Positions 50,468-60,318 of a DNA stretch of 64,000 bases are shown here, piece by piece. This stretch comes from Rhodococcus phenolicus (GTDB lineage Bacteria > Actinomycetota > Actinomycetes > Mycobacteriales > Mycobacteriaceae), in NCBI RefSeq assembly GCF_001646785.1, contig NZ_LRRH01000011.1:53005-117004 (forward strand), in the 5' to 3' direction. The notes under the pieces were generated by a model. The model searched no databases and was not told the origin of the DNA. It saw nothing but the letters and a program-made list of their open reading frames with translations. Numbering within the stretch: position 1 is the first letter of the stretch; every line of letters starts with the position of its first letter. The position numbers were made by a program, and so were the translations under genes.

Positions 50468-51403
50468 TCAGGCCAGGGCGGATTCGATCTGGTCGAGGAT
50501 CAGATTCGCGCCGACCACACCGATGCCGACCATCCAGGTTTCGTCCTCCATCTCGTGGACGTTGCCCGCCGCGACCGCGGGCTGCGCACCCCACAGCCCG
50601 GTCACGGTTGCCATGGTGCCGACGTTCGGGTCACCGGACGGGTTCGTGAAGAACACGACGTCGCCGTCGATCTGCGGGAACATCTCGGGGCTCAGCTCGA
50701 GCATCGAGTACTCGTTCCAGTCGCGCTGACCGAGGTCGAAACCGACCTGCGTCAGGATCGAACCGGAGAACGTGCTCGGTCCGTAGAGGCGGAAGTTCTC
50801 GGGCCGGAACCGCACGATGGACGCGGTGCGTCCGTCCGCGCCGACCTTCTCGCCGACCTCGACGGCCCGGTCCGACACCGCGGTGAGGAGCGTGTCCATC
50901 TCGTCGCTGCGGTTCACCGCGGCCGCGGTGATGTCGGCCTGTTCCTGCCAGTCCGTGCCGGAGTTCTCCGAGAACACCGTCGGCGCGATCGCCGAGAGCT
51001 GCTCGTAGAGCGCCTCGTGGCGGACCTTCGCTCCGATGATCAGGTCGGGTGCCAGGTTCGCGATGGCTTCGAGGTCGGGTTCCATGGTGAGGCCGACGCT
51101 GGTCGTGCCGTCGAGTTCGTCCGCGAGATAGCCGGGGAAGCCCGCTGCCGCACCGGACTCGGTCGCGCCGACCGGGGTGATGCCGAGTGCGACGAGCGCG
51201 TCGAGGTGTGGCGAGTCGATGACGACGATGCGTTCGGGCGTCCCGTCGACGACGGTCGAACCCATGGCGTGCTCGACGGTGTAGGCGTCGTCGCCCATGC
51301 TGTCGTCGCCGGAACCGCTGCAGGACGTGAGGAACAGTGCCGTGACCGCCGCGACCGACCCCAGGAGGGCCCGGGTGGAGCGGCGTCGTTGTGATCCGTA
51401 CAT
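50468..51403 (-). CDS. Iron-siderophore ABC transporter substrate-binding lipoprotein
   Basis: The protein has 311 residues. The lipobox LTSC ends a signal peptide (RRSTRALLGSVAAVTALFLT), so Cys28 or so is lipid-anchored. TPERIVVIDSPHLDALVALG and NLAPDLIIGAKVRHEALYEQ are typical of the FecB/FhuD periplasmic-binding class (PF01497). No permease or ATPase gene is adjacent. I place the start at ATG 51403 because a TAGCGT -10 box at 51416-51411 ends seven bases before it, which implies a leaderless transcript; a GTG three codons upstream at 51412 would lie inside that box. A candidate iron box sits at 51420-51438. Confidence 0.85.
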   Translation of the reverse strand: MYGSQRRRSTRALLGSVAAVTALFLTSCSGSGDDSMGDDAYTVEHAMGSTVVDGTPERIVVIDSPHLDALVALGITPVGATESGAAAGFPGYLADELDGTTSVGLTMEPDLEAIANLAPDLIIGAKVRHEALYEQLSAIAPTVFSENSGTDWQEQADITAAAVNRSDEMDTLLTAVSDRAVEVGEKVGADGRTASIVRFRPENFRLYGPSTFSGSILTQVGFDLGQRDWNEYSMLELSPEMFPQIDGDVVFFTNPSGDPNVGTMATVTGLWGAQPAVAAGNVHEMEDETWMVGIGVVGANLILDQIESALA

Positions 51404-51419
51404 AACCGACACGCTATCG

Positions 51420-51438
51420 GTTGGATAGGCTAGGCAAC
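51420..51438. promoter_or_regulatory. Candidate DtxR/IdeR iron box
   Basis: GTTGGATAGGCTAGGCAAC contains the TAGGCTA core of the consensus TTAGGTTAGGCTAACCTAA; by eye 12 of 19 positions agree. It lies just upstream of the -10 box of the siderophore-binding gene, where IdeR-Fe would block transcription. Confidence 0.5.
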
Positions 51439-51511
51439 CCTTCAGGCCCGGTGCCGGCGGCGCTCCGTGCGGTTCGTCGACGGGGGAGCCCGCTCGTTAG
51501 ACTCTGCAGCC

Positions 51512-51985
<474 letters not shown>

Positions 51986-52023
51986 AACACAGCCACGCAC
52001 ACGCCCGGAGGTTCGACAGCCCG

Positions 52024-52821
52024 GTGCCCGAGGGACACATACTCCATCGGCTCGCCCGCCTGCACCAGCAGCACTACGCCGGTGCAGCGGTGCGGGTGTC
52101 GAGCCCGCAGGGCCGCTTCGCGGACGGCGCCGCGCTCGTCGACGGCCGGGTGCTGACCCACGCCGAAGCGTGGGGCAAGCATCTGTTCCACCACTACGAG
52201 ACCGGTGCGGTGGTACACGTGCACCTCGGGATCTACGGTGAATTCACCGAATCCGCGCTGCCGCTCGCGGAACCGGTCGGGCAGGTGCGGATGCGGATGA
52301 TCGGTGTCGAGCACGGCAGCGACCTGCGCGGCCCGGCGGCGTGCGAGGTGCTCGGACCCCACGAGGTCGACGCGATCGAGGTCAGGCTCGGGCCCGACCC
52401 CCTGCGCGCCGATGCCGATCCCGAACGCGCCTGGGCGCGGATCTCGAAGTCCCGCACCGTGATCGGATCACTGCTCATGAATCAGGCAGTGATCGCGGGC
52501 GTCGGCAACGTGTATCGAGCGGAAGTGCTGTTCCGGCACGGCATCAGCCCGCAACGACCCGGAAAAGATCTGTCGCGCAGCGAGTTCGACGTCCTCTGGG
52601 CCGATCTGGTCGAACTGATGCGGATCGGCACGGAACGGGGCCGCATGCACGTCGTGCGACCCGAACACGACCACGGCGCACCGGCGTACGCGAAGGACCG
52701 GCCCCGCACCTACGTCTACCGTCGCGCGGGCGACCCCTGCCGCGTGTGTGGCACGCCCGTCCTGCACTCCGTCCTGCAGGCGCGCAACCTGTTCTGGTGC
52801 CCGACCTGTCAACCCGCCTGA
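52024..52821 (+). CDS. nei2: Endonuclease VIII-like DNA glycosylase Nei2
   Basis: The protein has 265 residues. After the GTG start comes Pro2-Glu3-Gly-His (PEGHILHRLARLHQQHYAG), the catalytic N-terminus of Fpg/Nei enzymes. SRTVIGSLLMNQAVIAGVGN with YRAEVLFR is the H2TH motif, and the C-terminal zinc finger is CRVC with CPTC. It removes oxidised pyrimidines from DNA. It corresponds to Rv2464c. The GTG is the only start that leaves Pro as residue 2. Confidence 0.93.
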   Translation: MPEGHILHRLARLHQQHYAGAAVRVSSPQGRFADGAALVDGRVLTHAEAWGKHLFHHYETGAVVHVHLGIYGEFTESALPLAEPVGQVRMRMIGVEHGSDLRGPAACEVLGPHEVDAIEVRLGPDPLRADADPERAWARISKSRTVIGSLLMNQAVIAGVGNVYRAEVLFRHGISPQRPGKDLSRSEFDVLWADLVELMRIGTERGRMHVVRPEHDHGAPAYAKDRPRTYVYRRAGDPCRVCGTPVLHSVLQARNLFWCPTCQPA

Positions 52822-52849
52822 ACGTCACGCGACCGGTCCGTCGGCACGG

Positions 52850-53035
52850 TCACCGACGACTTCCCGGAACCCGGACACGATGCCGGAAGTGCGGCACGTC
52901 CCGGGTGCCGTGGTCCATCATCGCGACGACGCGATCCCACTCGGGCGCGGAGTCGAGTGCGATGACAGCGACGATCGTCGAGCGCAGTGCGGGATCCTGT
53001 TCCATGCTCCAGGTCAGGAAGTCGGTCTGCGCCAT
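52850..53035 (-). pseudogene. Truncated WS/DGAT (wax ester synthase) N-terminal remnant
   Basis: The 61-codon frame reads MAQTDFLTWSMEQDPALRST then IVAVIALDSAPEWDRVVAMM and DVPHFRHRV before stopping. It closely matches the first 55 residues of the full WS/DGAT encoded at 54035-55267 (TALRSTIVAVVLLDASPDWD, EAPAFRHRVV). The catalytic HHxxxDG region and all of the C-terminal domain are absent. Another frame carries FREVVGDRADGPVA with a stop at 52825, which resembles a WS/DGAT C-terminus and suggests that a large deletion with a frameshift created the remnant. Confidence 0.65.
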
Positions 53036-53177
53036 GCGCCGCCCGGCGCTGCCCATCCTCGGACGATCGCGCACCGCGCCGGTCCTCGCCAGAGCCGACG
53101 AGCCCGACGAGCCCGATCATCGCGGGCGGAAGTCCCCGAACCGCGCGCGGTCGTCGTTCTCGCGGGTCAGGGGGAGG

Positions 53178-53981
53178 TCAGAATCCGCCGTCGAATCCGC
53201 CGCCGTCGAATCCACCGCCGTCGAATCCACCGCCGTCGAATCCACCGTCGAAACCGTCGCCCCCGCCTCCGAACTCGTCACCCCCACCGAACTCGTCGCC
53301 GCCCGCATCGCCGGCATCACCGGTGTCGGCGGTACCGTCACCCGCGCCGCTCTCGAACGCCTGCGCGTCGTAGGGCACCCCGGCCATGCCGGAGAACATC
53401 GCCGAGAACAACAGCATCGATCCCACGCCCCACGCGCCCGCGACGAGCGCCGGCTTCCACCACGGTTCCGAGTACCAGCCCGCCGGCACCGGACGGCCCG
53501 CGACCCGGCCCCCGGGGTAGTAGTTCGGTGTCCGCGGCGACGGCGACGGCGACGCGGCGACCTGCCGGCCCTCGAATTCGATCTGCCGGTCCTCGGTGAC
53601 GGCACCGGCCGACTTCTGGCCGTCGAGCGACGGAATCTCCGGTCCGGGGTCCATGCCCATCGCGGTGCGCGCGGCGCGGATGTAGTAAAGGCCTTCGAGG
53701 GCGCTCTGCTTCGCCAGCCTGGCCTGCGCGGGTGTCTGCGCCTGCTCGATCTGGGAACCGGCGGCGGTGTAGCGCTCGGCCGCGTCCGCGAGTGCCTGCT
53801 TCGAGGCGTTGTCGGTGCCGGTCAGGTTGTAGATCTGACCGCCGAGGCGCTCGATCGCCTGGCGGGCGTCGGCTTTCGCGTCGTCGAGCCGGACCGCGCC
53901 GTGGCCGGCGGACTTCTTCTGGCTACGCGAGACGAAGTACACGACCGCTCCGACGGCGAGGACGATGAGCAGGAGTTCCAC
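53178..53981 (-). CDS. Membrane protein with C-terminal FDGGG repeats
   Basis: The protein has 267 residues. An N-terminal helix (LLLIVLAVGAVVYFVS) is followed by a helical, Ala-rich cytoplasmic-type region (ARQAIERLGGQIYNL to EGLYYIRAARTAMG), a Pro-rich linker, a second hydrophobic stretch (PALVAGAWGVGSMLLFSAMF) and an acidic Gly-rich tail ending in repeated FDGGG. The tail is encoded by near-identical 15-base repeats at about 53189-53245. Proteins of this plan occur in Rhodococcus and Mycobacterium near tig but no function is known. The start is GTG at 53981. Confidence 0.75.
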   Translation of the reverse strand: MELLLIVLAVGAVVYFVSRSQKKSAGHGAVRLDDAKADARQAIERLGGQIYNLTGTDNASKQALADAAERYTAAGSQIEQAQTPAQARLAKQSALEGLYYIRAARTAMGMDPGPEIPSLDGQKSAGAVTEDRQIEFEGRQVAASPSPSPRTPNYYPGGRVAGRPVPAGWYSEPWWKPALVAGAWGVGSMLLFSAMFSGMAGVPYDAQAFESGAGDGTADTGDAGDAGGDEFGGGDEFGGGGDGFDGGFDGGGFDGGGFDGGGFDGGF

Positions 53982-54034
53982 GACGGGGGCCTTCCGACAG
54001 TGCGTTCAGGTACAACCCCCAGCGTACCGACGGC

Positions 54035-55267
54035 TCAGCTCTCGAGGACCGCGCGCAGACCCGCCCGGATGCAGTCGTCGAACATGGCGGGGTCGCGAAC
54101 CGCGTCGGTGTCGACGGTGAATCCGAGACAACAGTTGTCCAGATACGACATCAGGGTCACGTTGAACGCCGAGCCGAGCGTCGGTCCGAAACCGTAGTAT
54201 TTCTCGATCTTCGCGCCGGCCACGTACAGCGGCACGTGCGACCCGGGCACCGTGCAGGCGAACACGTCGTCGTGGTCGAGCGGGTCGTCGACCACCGCCG
54301 GCAGCAGATTCGGTGGGGGAGCGAGGTGCCTGCCGGGTTCGGTGGCAGGTCCGGCGTACTCGTCGAGCAGCCGCATGAGCAGGCCCGGATCGTCGGCGGG
54401 GACCGGGAGGTCCGCCCGGGACAGGCTGATCCCGGTTCCGCCGTTCTCGGTGTCGGCCAGGGGCATCGCCAGGCTCAGTTCGTCGACATCGGTGCCGCGG
54501 CGGAACCGGTAGTCGGCGAGCCCGAGCAGTATCGCCGCCAGGAACGCACTGTCCAGGGTGCTGCGGGCGCGCGCCGCCGCCTCGCGCAGCTCGACGATCG
54601 GCACGTCCACGACGAGGAGCCGGCGGTCGTCGGACCTCTCCGGTTCGCCCGAGGACACGAGCCGGCGAAACGGTGCCGTCAGGTTCTGCACGAGCCCGGA
54701 CACCGATTCGACGAGGAAACCGATCGAGTTGAGCGCCCGGTCGCCGACACCGTCCGCGGTTTCCGCGGCGGGCGGACCGGGGGACGGCTCCGCTTCCGGT
54801 TGGTCCGGCCGGTTCCGTTCGAGATCGACGATGCGGGCGGTGATGTGGGTGCCGTCCGCGCCGTCGGCGTACGCGTGGTGGATGCGGATCAGCAGAGCGG
54901 ACTGGCCACCGAGAAGCCCTTCGACCAGGGTCAGCTCCCACCGGGGTTGCTCCGGGGCTGCCGCGGCAGCGGTCGTGCGGGCGTACTCGAGCACGTCGTC
55001 GAACGTCGCCGGGGCCGTCAGCGTGACCCGGTCCAGCTGCCACGGCAGGTCCGAGTCGTTCTCGCCTGCCCAGCGCGGCGGGGCCAGGCCGAACGGCACA
55101 TCGACGACGCGATGCCGGAACGCAGGAGCCTCGAGGGTGCCGCCGGCGAGGATCTCACCGACCCGGTCCCAGTCGGGGGAGGCGTCGAGCAGGACGACGG
55201 CGACGATCGTCGACCGCAACGCCGTCCGCTCGGGGGACACGGCGGGGCGGCCGGAAGCGTCGTTCAT
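54035..55267 (-). CDS. Wax ester synthase/diacylglycerol acyltransferase (WS/DGAT)
   Basis: The protein has 410 residues. LLIRIHHAYADGADGTHITA contains the catalytic HHxxxDG motif (HHAYADG), and AKIEKYYGFGPTLGSAFNVT then SYLDNCCLGFTVDTDAV is the C-terminal NVTLMSY-type motif. It makes triacylglycerol or wax esters, a storage system common in Rhodococcus. The N-terminus lacks the usual first 15-20 residues of the family (the LSPxDxxF(L/W) segment), so either the start is further upstream or this is a divergent form. A truncated copy lies at 52850-53035. Confidence 0.82.
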   Translation of the reverse strand: MNDASGRPAVSPERTALRSTIVAVVLLDASPDWDRVGEILAGGTLEAPAFRHRVVDVPFGLAPPRWAGENDSDLPWQLDRVTLTAPATFDDVLEYARTTAAAAAPEQPRWELTLVEGLLGGQSALLIRIHHAYADGADGTHITARIVDLERNRPDQPEAEPSPGPPAAETADGVGDRALNSIGFLVESVSGLVQNLTAPFRRLVSSGEPERSDDRRLLVVDVPIVELREAAARARSTLDSAFLAAILLGLADYRFRRGTDVDELSLAMPLADTENGGTGISLSRADLPVPADDPGLLMRLLDEYAGPATEPGRHLAPPPNLLPAVVDDPLDHDDVFACTVPGSHVPLYVAGAKIEKYYGFGPTLGSAFNVTLMSYLDNCCLGFTVDTDAVRDPAMFDDCIRAGLRAVLES

Positions 55268-55409
55268 GATCGGAACGTTCTCATACCGACACCGGTCGAG
55301 CCCGTTCGATATCGCTGCGATGACCGTTTCGAGTCGAAACGGTGACCGGGGCGATCCCGGAAACGCCTCACGCCCGCCACCGGAGATCGGTGACGGGCGT
55401 GAGGCCCCA

Positions 55410-55483
55410 TGGAGGGGATGACGGGAATCGAACCCGCGTAGCCAGTTTGGAAGACTGGGGCTCTACCATTGAGCTACATCCCC
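55410..55483 (-). tRNA. tRNA-Gly (anticodon TCC)
   Basis: The reverse strand gives acceptor GGGGATG with CATCCCC, D arm GCTC/GAGC, anticodon loop CTTCCAA with TCC, T arm GCGGG-TTCGATT-CCCGT and an encoded CCA end. It lies between the WS/DGAT gene and tRNA-Pro. Confidence 0.95.
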
Positions 55484-55627
55484 GCGAGCAAGCGACTTCT
55501 GCCGGGATCGCCGTCTCCGTCGCTGCCGGATGAGACTGTACCGAACCTCGCTTTGGAATTCATAATCGGGGGGCCGTAGGATTCCTCAGCGGGTCCTCGG
55601 GCAGTCTGTTGGTTGCCGGTCGGACAA

Positions 55628-55704
55628 CGGGATGTGGCGCAGCTTGGTAGCGCATCCGCTTTGGGAGCGGAGGGTCGCAGGTTCAAATCCTGTCATCCCG
55701 ACCA
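55628..55704 (+). tRNA. tRNA-Pro (anticodon TGG)
   Basis: Acceptor CGGGATG with CATCCCG, anticodon stem CCGCT/AGCGG around the TTTGGGA loop (TGG), T arm GCAGG-TTCAAAT-CCTGT and an encoded CCA. It lies 76 bases upstream of tig, as in other Mycobacteriales. Confidence 0.95.
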
Positions 55705-55780
55705 GAACGACGGCGGCGGAGCATCGGCGCCTGTGGTGAAACGACCGAAACAAGAGCACGACACAAGAAGGAGCATGTCC

Positions 55781-57151
55781 GTGAAGAGCACCGTCGAGCA
55801 GCTCAGCCCGACGCGAGTCCGTATCAACGTTGAGGTGCCCTTCGAGGAGCTCCAGCCTGATTTCGACCGCGCATTCAAGGCCCTCGCCGGCCAGATCCGC
55901 CTTCCCGGCTTCCGTCCCGGCAAGGCTCCCCGCAAGCTCCTCGAGGCCCGTGTCGGCCGCGGCGCCGTGCTCGAGCAGGTCGTCAACGACGCGATCGGCC
56001 CCCGCTACAGCGAGGCCGTGACCGCCAACGACGTCAAGGTCATCGGCCAGCCCGAGATCGAGCTCACCAAGATCGAGGACAACGTCGAGATCGCGTTCAC
56101 CGCCGAGGTCGACGTCCGTCCCGAGATCTCCCTCCCCGACTTCTCCGGTATCGCCGTCACGGTCGATCCCGTCGAGATCAAGGACGAGGACGTCGCCGAG
56201 CAGCTCCTGTCGCTGCGCCAGCGCTTCGGCACCCTCACGGGCGTCGAGCGGGCCGTGCAGGACGGCGACTTCGTCTCCATCGACCTGTCTGCGACCGTCG
56301 ACGGCGAGGCCGTCCCGGAGGCCGCGACCGAGGGTCTGTCCCACGAGGTCGGCTCCGGCCAGCTCATCGAGGGCCTCGACGAGGCCATCGTCGGTCTCGA
56401 GGCCGGTGGCTCCAAGGAGTTCACCTCGACGCTCGTCGCCGGTGAGTTCGCGGACAAGGAAGCCGTCGTCACCGTCAAGGTGAACTCGGTCAAGGAGCGC
56501 GAGCTCCCCGCCGAGGACGACGATTTCGCTCAGCTCGCGAGCGAGTTCGACACGCTCGACGAGCTGAAGGCCGATCTGCGGGAGCGCGTCGAGCGTGTCA
56601 AGCAGGTCGAGCAGGCCGGCCAGATCCGCGACAAGGTCCTCGAGGCTCTGCTCGAGACCGTCGAGGTTCCGCTGCCCGAGGCCGTCGTCCAGGCCGAGGT
56701 CGACAGCGCGCTGCACGACGCCATCCACGCGCTCGACCACGACGAGTCCAAGCTCGACGAGCTGCTCGCGGAGCAGGGTTCGAGCCGCGAGGAGTTCGAC
56801 AAGGACGCTCGTGAGTCCGCCGAGCGTTCCGTCAAGACCCAGCTGCTGCTGGATGCGATCGCCGAGGCCGAGGGCACCACGGTCGAGCAGCAGGAGCTCA
56901 CCGAGCGCATCTTCTTCCAGGCGCAGCGCTACGGCATTCCGCCGGAGCAGTTCATCCAGCAGATCAGCCAGGCCAACCAGCTCGGCGCGATCTTCGCCGA
57001 CGTTCGTCGCGGCAAGGCTCTCGGCAGCGTCGTGAACCAGGCCACCGTCACCGACACCACCGGGGCGACCGTCGACACCGAGACGATGTTCGGTTCGAAG
57101 GCCGAAGAGGGCGCCGAAGACGAGGCCGCGGCCGACGAGTCCGCCGAGTAG
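55781..57151 (+). CDS. tig: Trigger factor (ribosome-associated chaperone / prolyl isomerase)
   Basis: The protein has 456 residues. The N-terminal ribosome-binding domain includes [20 protein letters not shown], and the central FKBP-like part includes [20 protein letters not shown] and [18 protein letters not shown] helical C-terminal arm domain and an acidic tail follow. I place the start at GTG 55781, seven bases after AAGGAG, giving [20 protein letters not shown] as in M. tuberculosis; an ATG at 55775 is only one base from the ribosome site. Tig folds nascent chains. The clp genes follow. Confidence 0.94.
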   Translation: MKSTVEQLSPTRVRINVEVPFEELQPDFDRAFKALAGQIRLPGFRPGKAPRKLLEARVGRGAVLEQVVNDAIGPRYSEAVTANDVKVIGQPEIELTKIEDNVEIAFTAEVDVRPEISLPDFSGIAVTVDPVEIKDEDVAEQLLSLRQRFGTLTGVERAVQDGDFVSIDLSATVDGEAVPEAATEGLSHEVGSGQLIEGLDEAIVGLEAGGSKEFTSTLVAGEFADKEAVVTVKVNSVKERELPAEDDDFAQLASEFDTLDELKADLRERVERVKQVEQAGQIRDKVLEALLETVEVPLPEAVVQAEVDSALHDAIHALDHDESKLDELLAEQGSSREEFDKDARESAERSVKTQLLLDAIAEAEGTTVEQQELTERIFFQAQRYGIPPEQFIQQISQANQLGAIFADVRRGKALGSVVNQATVTDTTGATVDTETMFGSKAEEGAEDEAAADESAE

Positions 57152-57181
57152 AAGGCGCGATCGTTCCGCTGTAAGCGAATT

Positions 57182-57219
57182 GGGGCGGCACCGGGCATCC
57201 GGTGCCGCCCCACTTTCGT
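57182..57219 (+). terminator. Rho-independent terminator after tig
   Basis: GGGGCGGCACCGG pairs with CCGGTGCCGCCCC over a GCAT loop (13-bp stem), followed by a short T-rich tract at 57214-57219. It separates tig from clpP1. Confidence 0.85.
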
Positions 57220-57264
57220 TAGTGTCTGTGTCAGCAATCCACGATTGACGAGAAGGCAGGTACC

Positions 57265-57891
57265 GTGACTCCTCAGAATCCGGCGACATCCATCGGTCCG
57301 ACGATGACCTCGGCCACCGCTGGGCTGAACCTCAGCGACTCGGTCTACGAGCGCCTGCTCCGCGAACGGATCATCTTCCTCGGTACCCAGGTCGACGACG
57401 ACATCGCCAACAAGCTGTGCGCGCAGATCCTTCTGCTCGCGGCCGAGGATCCGTCGCGCGACATCTCCCTGTACATCAACTCCCCGGGTGGCTCGGTGAC
57501 CGCCGGCATGGCGATCTACGACACCATGAAGTTCGTCGAATGCGACGTCGCCACGTTCGGCATGGGCCTGGCCGCCTCGATGGGGCAGTTCCTTTTGTCG
57601 GCCGGCACCAAGGGCAAGCGGTACGCCCTGCCGCACGCGCGGATCATGATGCACCAGCCGTCGGCCGGCATCGGTGGCACGGCCAGCGACATCGCGATCA
57701 TGGCCGAGCAGTTCGCGCACACCAAGCGGGAGATGGCCGAGCTCATCGCCGAGCACACGGGGCAGACGGTCGAGCAGATCACCGCCGACTCCGACCGTGA
57801 CCGCTGGTTCACCGCGGCCGAGGCGCTCGAGTACGGGTTCGTCGACCACGTCGTGTCCCGGGCCACCCAGGCCGGCGGCACCGGCAACTAG
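57265..57891 (+). CDS. clpP1: ATP-dependent Clp protease proteolytic subunit ClpP1
   Basis: The protein has 208 residues. [20 protein letters not shown] contains the catalytic Ser106, and [20 protein letters not shown] the His130; an Asp completes the triad further on. In actinobacteria ClpP1 and ClpP2 form a mixed barrel, each needing the other. The start is GTG at 57265 after GAAGGCAGG. The promoter region between the tig terminator and this start is short (about 45 bases). Confidence 0.95.
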   Translation: MTPQNPATSIGPTMTSATAGLNLSDSVYERLLRERIIFLGTQVDDDIANKLCAQILLLAAEDPSRDISLYINSPGGSVTAGMAIYDTMKFVECDVATFGMGLAASMGQFLLSAGTKGKRYALPHARIMMHQPSAGIGGTASDIAIMAEQFAHTKREMAELIAEHTGQTVEQITADSDRDRWFTAAEALEYGFVDHVVSRATQAGGTGN

Positions 57892-57940
57892 GCCGACCCC
57901 GACGATCCGTCCCACGCATCACGAACTTCTTGGAGAAGCG

Positions 57941-58603
57941 ATGACCAACCTCTTCGATCCCCGCGCTCTGGGCGGAGCCGCACCGGCCGGCCCCTCCTCG
58001 CGCTACATCCTTCCGTCGTTCATCGAGCACTCGAGCTACGGCGTCAAGGAATCCAACCCGTACAACAAGCTATTCGAGGAACGCATCATCTTCCTCGGCG
58101 TGCAGGTCGACGACGCGTCGGCCAACGACGTCATGGCGCAGCTGCTGGTGCTCGAGTCCCTGGACCCGGACCGCGACATCACCATGTACATCAACTCGCC
58201 GGGTGGCTCGTTCACGTCGCTGATGGCGATCTACGACACCATGCAGTACGTGCGCGCCGACATCACCACCGTGTGCCTCGGCCAGGCCGCCTCGGCCGCG
58301 GCCGTGCTGCTCGCCGCCGGCACCCCCGGCAAGCGTCTGGCACTGCCGAACGCCCGCGTGCTCATCCACCAGCCCGCGACCGGTGGCATCCAGGGCCAGG
58401 TCTCCGACCTCGAGATCCAGGCCGCCGAAATCGAGCGCATGCGTCGCCTCATGGAGACGACGCTGGCCAAGCACACCGGCAAGGATCCCGAACAGATCCG
58501 CAAGGACACCGACCGCGACAAGATCCTCACCGCGGCCGAAGCCGTCGAGTACGGCCTGATCGACAACGTGCTCGAGTACCGCAAGCTCTCGGCACAGAAG
58601 TGA
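57941..58603 (+). CDS. clpP2: ATP-dependent Clp protease proteolytic subunit ClpP2
   Basis: The protein has 220 residues with a longer N-terminus than ClpP1, as usual. [20 protein letters not shown] holds Ser118 and [20 protein letters not shown]is143. It is co-transcribed with clpP1 (49-base gap, TTGGAGAAG ribosome site). The paired ClpP1P2 barrel is essential in mycobacteria. Confidence 0.95.
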   Translation: MTNLFDPRALGGAAPAGPSSRYILPSFIEHSSYGVKESNPYNKLFEERIIFLGVQVDDASANDVMAQLLVLESLDPDRDITMYINSPGGSFTSLMAIYDTMQYVRADITTVCLGQAASAAAVLLAAGTPGKRLALPNARVLIHQPATGGIQGQVSDLEIQAAEIERMRRLMETTLAKHTGKDPEQIRKDTDRDKILTAAEAVEYGLIDNVLEYRKLSAQK

Positions 58604-58839
58604 CCGGCACGGCCCGGTCCGGAACCACCGTCACCGGGGGTTTCCGGGCCGGGCCGGTCCATACGCAGCGGAACGTAGATGCATCGCCCCGCACAAATAT
58701 GACCTTCGAAACGCGGAGAACCGGTCGACCTGCGTGGTGAACTCCGGGTACGGTCGAACCGAGGCGCGCTCGCCGGACCGGCACTGTCGGCGGTCTCGGG
58801 GTCTGTTGCACGCACACTAGGAAGTAGGGGACCTGACAG

Positions 58840-60117
58840 ATGGCACGTATCGGTGACGGCGGAGATCTGCTCAAGTGCTCGTTCTGCGGAAAGAGCCAGA
58901 AGCAGGTCAAGAAGCTCATTGCAGGCCCCGGCGTCTACATCTGCGACGAGTGCATCGACCTCTGCAACGAGATCATCGAGGAGGAACTCGCCGAGTCCAG
59001 CGAGGTCAAGCTCGACGAGCTTCCCAAGCCCGCCGAGATCCGCGAATTCCTCGACAACTACGTGATCGGCCAGGACCCAGCGAAGCGGACCCTCGCCGTC
59101 GCGGTCTACAACCACTACAAGCGCATCCAGGCCGGTGACAAGGCCCGCGACGCGCGAGGTGAGACCGTCGAACTCGCGAAGTCCAACATCCTGCTGCTCG
59201 GCCCCACCGGCTGTGGCAAGACCTATCTGGCGCAGACGCTCGCGAAGATGCTGAACGTTCCGTTCGCCATCGCGGACGCCACCGCCCTCACCGAGGCCGG
59301 CTACGTCGGTGAGGATGTCGAGAACATCCTGCTCAAACTGATCCAGGCTGCGGACTACGACGTCAAGCGCGCGGAAACCGGCATCATCTACATCGACGAG
59401 GTCGACAAGATCGCCCGCAAGAGCGAGAACCCGTCGATCACCCGGGACGTCTCCGGCGAAGGCGTGCAGCAGGCGCTGCTGAAGATCCTCGAGGGCACGC
59501 AGGCGTCGGTGCCCCCGCAGGGCGGCCGCAAGCATCCGCACCAGGAATTCATCCAGATCGACACCACCAACGTCCTGTTCATCGTCGCCGGCGCGTTCGC
59601 CGGTCTCGAGCGGATCGTCTCCGACCGCGTCGGCAAGCGGGGCATCGGATTCGGTGCCGAAGTGCGATCGAAGGCGGAGATCGACACCACCGACCACTTC
59701 GCCGAGGTCATGCCGGAGGACCTCATCAAGTTCGGTCTGATCCCCGAGTTCATCGGCCGTCTGCCGGTCGTCGCATCGGTGACGAACCTCGACAAGGACT
59801 CGCTGGTCCAGATCCTGTCCGAGCCGAAGAACGCTCTCGTCAAGCAATACGTCCGGCTCTTCGAGATGGACGGTGTGGAACTCGAGTTCACCACCGACGG
59901 GCTCGAAGCGGTCGCGGATCAGGCCATCCTGCGCGGCACCGGTGCCCGCGGCCTGCGCGCGATCATGGAGGAAGTGCTCCTGCCGGTGATGTACGACATC
60001 CCGAGCCGCGACGACGTGGAGAAGGTCGTGGTCACCGCCGAGACCGTCACGGACAACGTGCTGCCGACCATCGTGCCGCGCAAGCCCGACCGCGAGCGCC
60101 GCGACAAGAGCGCCTGA
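58840..60117 (+). CDS. clpX: ATP-dependent Clp protease ATP-binding subunit ClpX
   Basis: The protein has 425 residues. The N-terminal zinc-binding domain has C13, C16, C35 and C38 (CSFCGKSQ and CDECIDLC). Walker A is [20 protein letters not shown], Walker [15 protein letters not shown], and the pore loop GYVGEDVEN is present. It unfolds substrates and feeds them to ClpP1P2. A 236-base gap with no other gene precedes it, probably holding its own promoter; GTAGGGGA sits about ten bases before the ATG. Confidence 0.96.
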   Translation: MARIGDGGDLLKCSFCGKSQKQVKKLIAGPGVYICDECIDLCNEIIEEELAESSEVKLDELPKPAEIREFLDNYVIGQDPAKRTLAVAVYNHYKRIQAGDKARDARGETVELAKSNILLLGPTGCGKTYLAQTLAKMLNVPFAIADATALTEAGYVGEDVENILLKLIQAADYDVKRAETGIIYIDEVDKIARKSENPSITRDVSGEGVQQALLKILEGTQASVPPQGGRKHPHQEFIQIDTTNVLFIVAGAFAGLERIVSDRVGKRGIGFGAEVRSKAEIDTTDHFAEVMPEDLIKFGLIPEFIGRLPVVASVTNLDKDSLVQILSEPKNALVKQYVRLFEMDGVELEFTTDGLEAVADQAILRGTGARGLRAIMEEVLLPVMYDIPSRDDVEKVVVTAETVTDNVLPTIVPRKPDRERRDKSA

Positions 60118-60170
60118 CCGAGCTCCGCGCCGTCGTCTGCCGGCGGGAGAAGGTCGATCTCAGCCCGACC

Positions 60171-60206
60171 CACTACAGGGCCCTGCCGATGCAGGGCCCT
60201 GTAGTG
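60171..60206. terminator. Terminator after clpX
   Basis: CACTACAGGGCCCTGC pairs perfectly with its mirror over a CGAT loop (16-bp stem). The gap 60118-60318 otherwise holds only the presumed promoter of the next unit. Confidence 0.88.
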
Positions 60207-60318
60207 CGTCGTGAGGTCTCGGGGCCCGGGAGCGTCGTCCCGCTGGACTGAAATGTTGTGGTCGCCGCCACACGCTGCTTCCTAGGGTCGTGTCATCCGA
60301 CGAAGGGAAACGGCCAGA

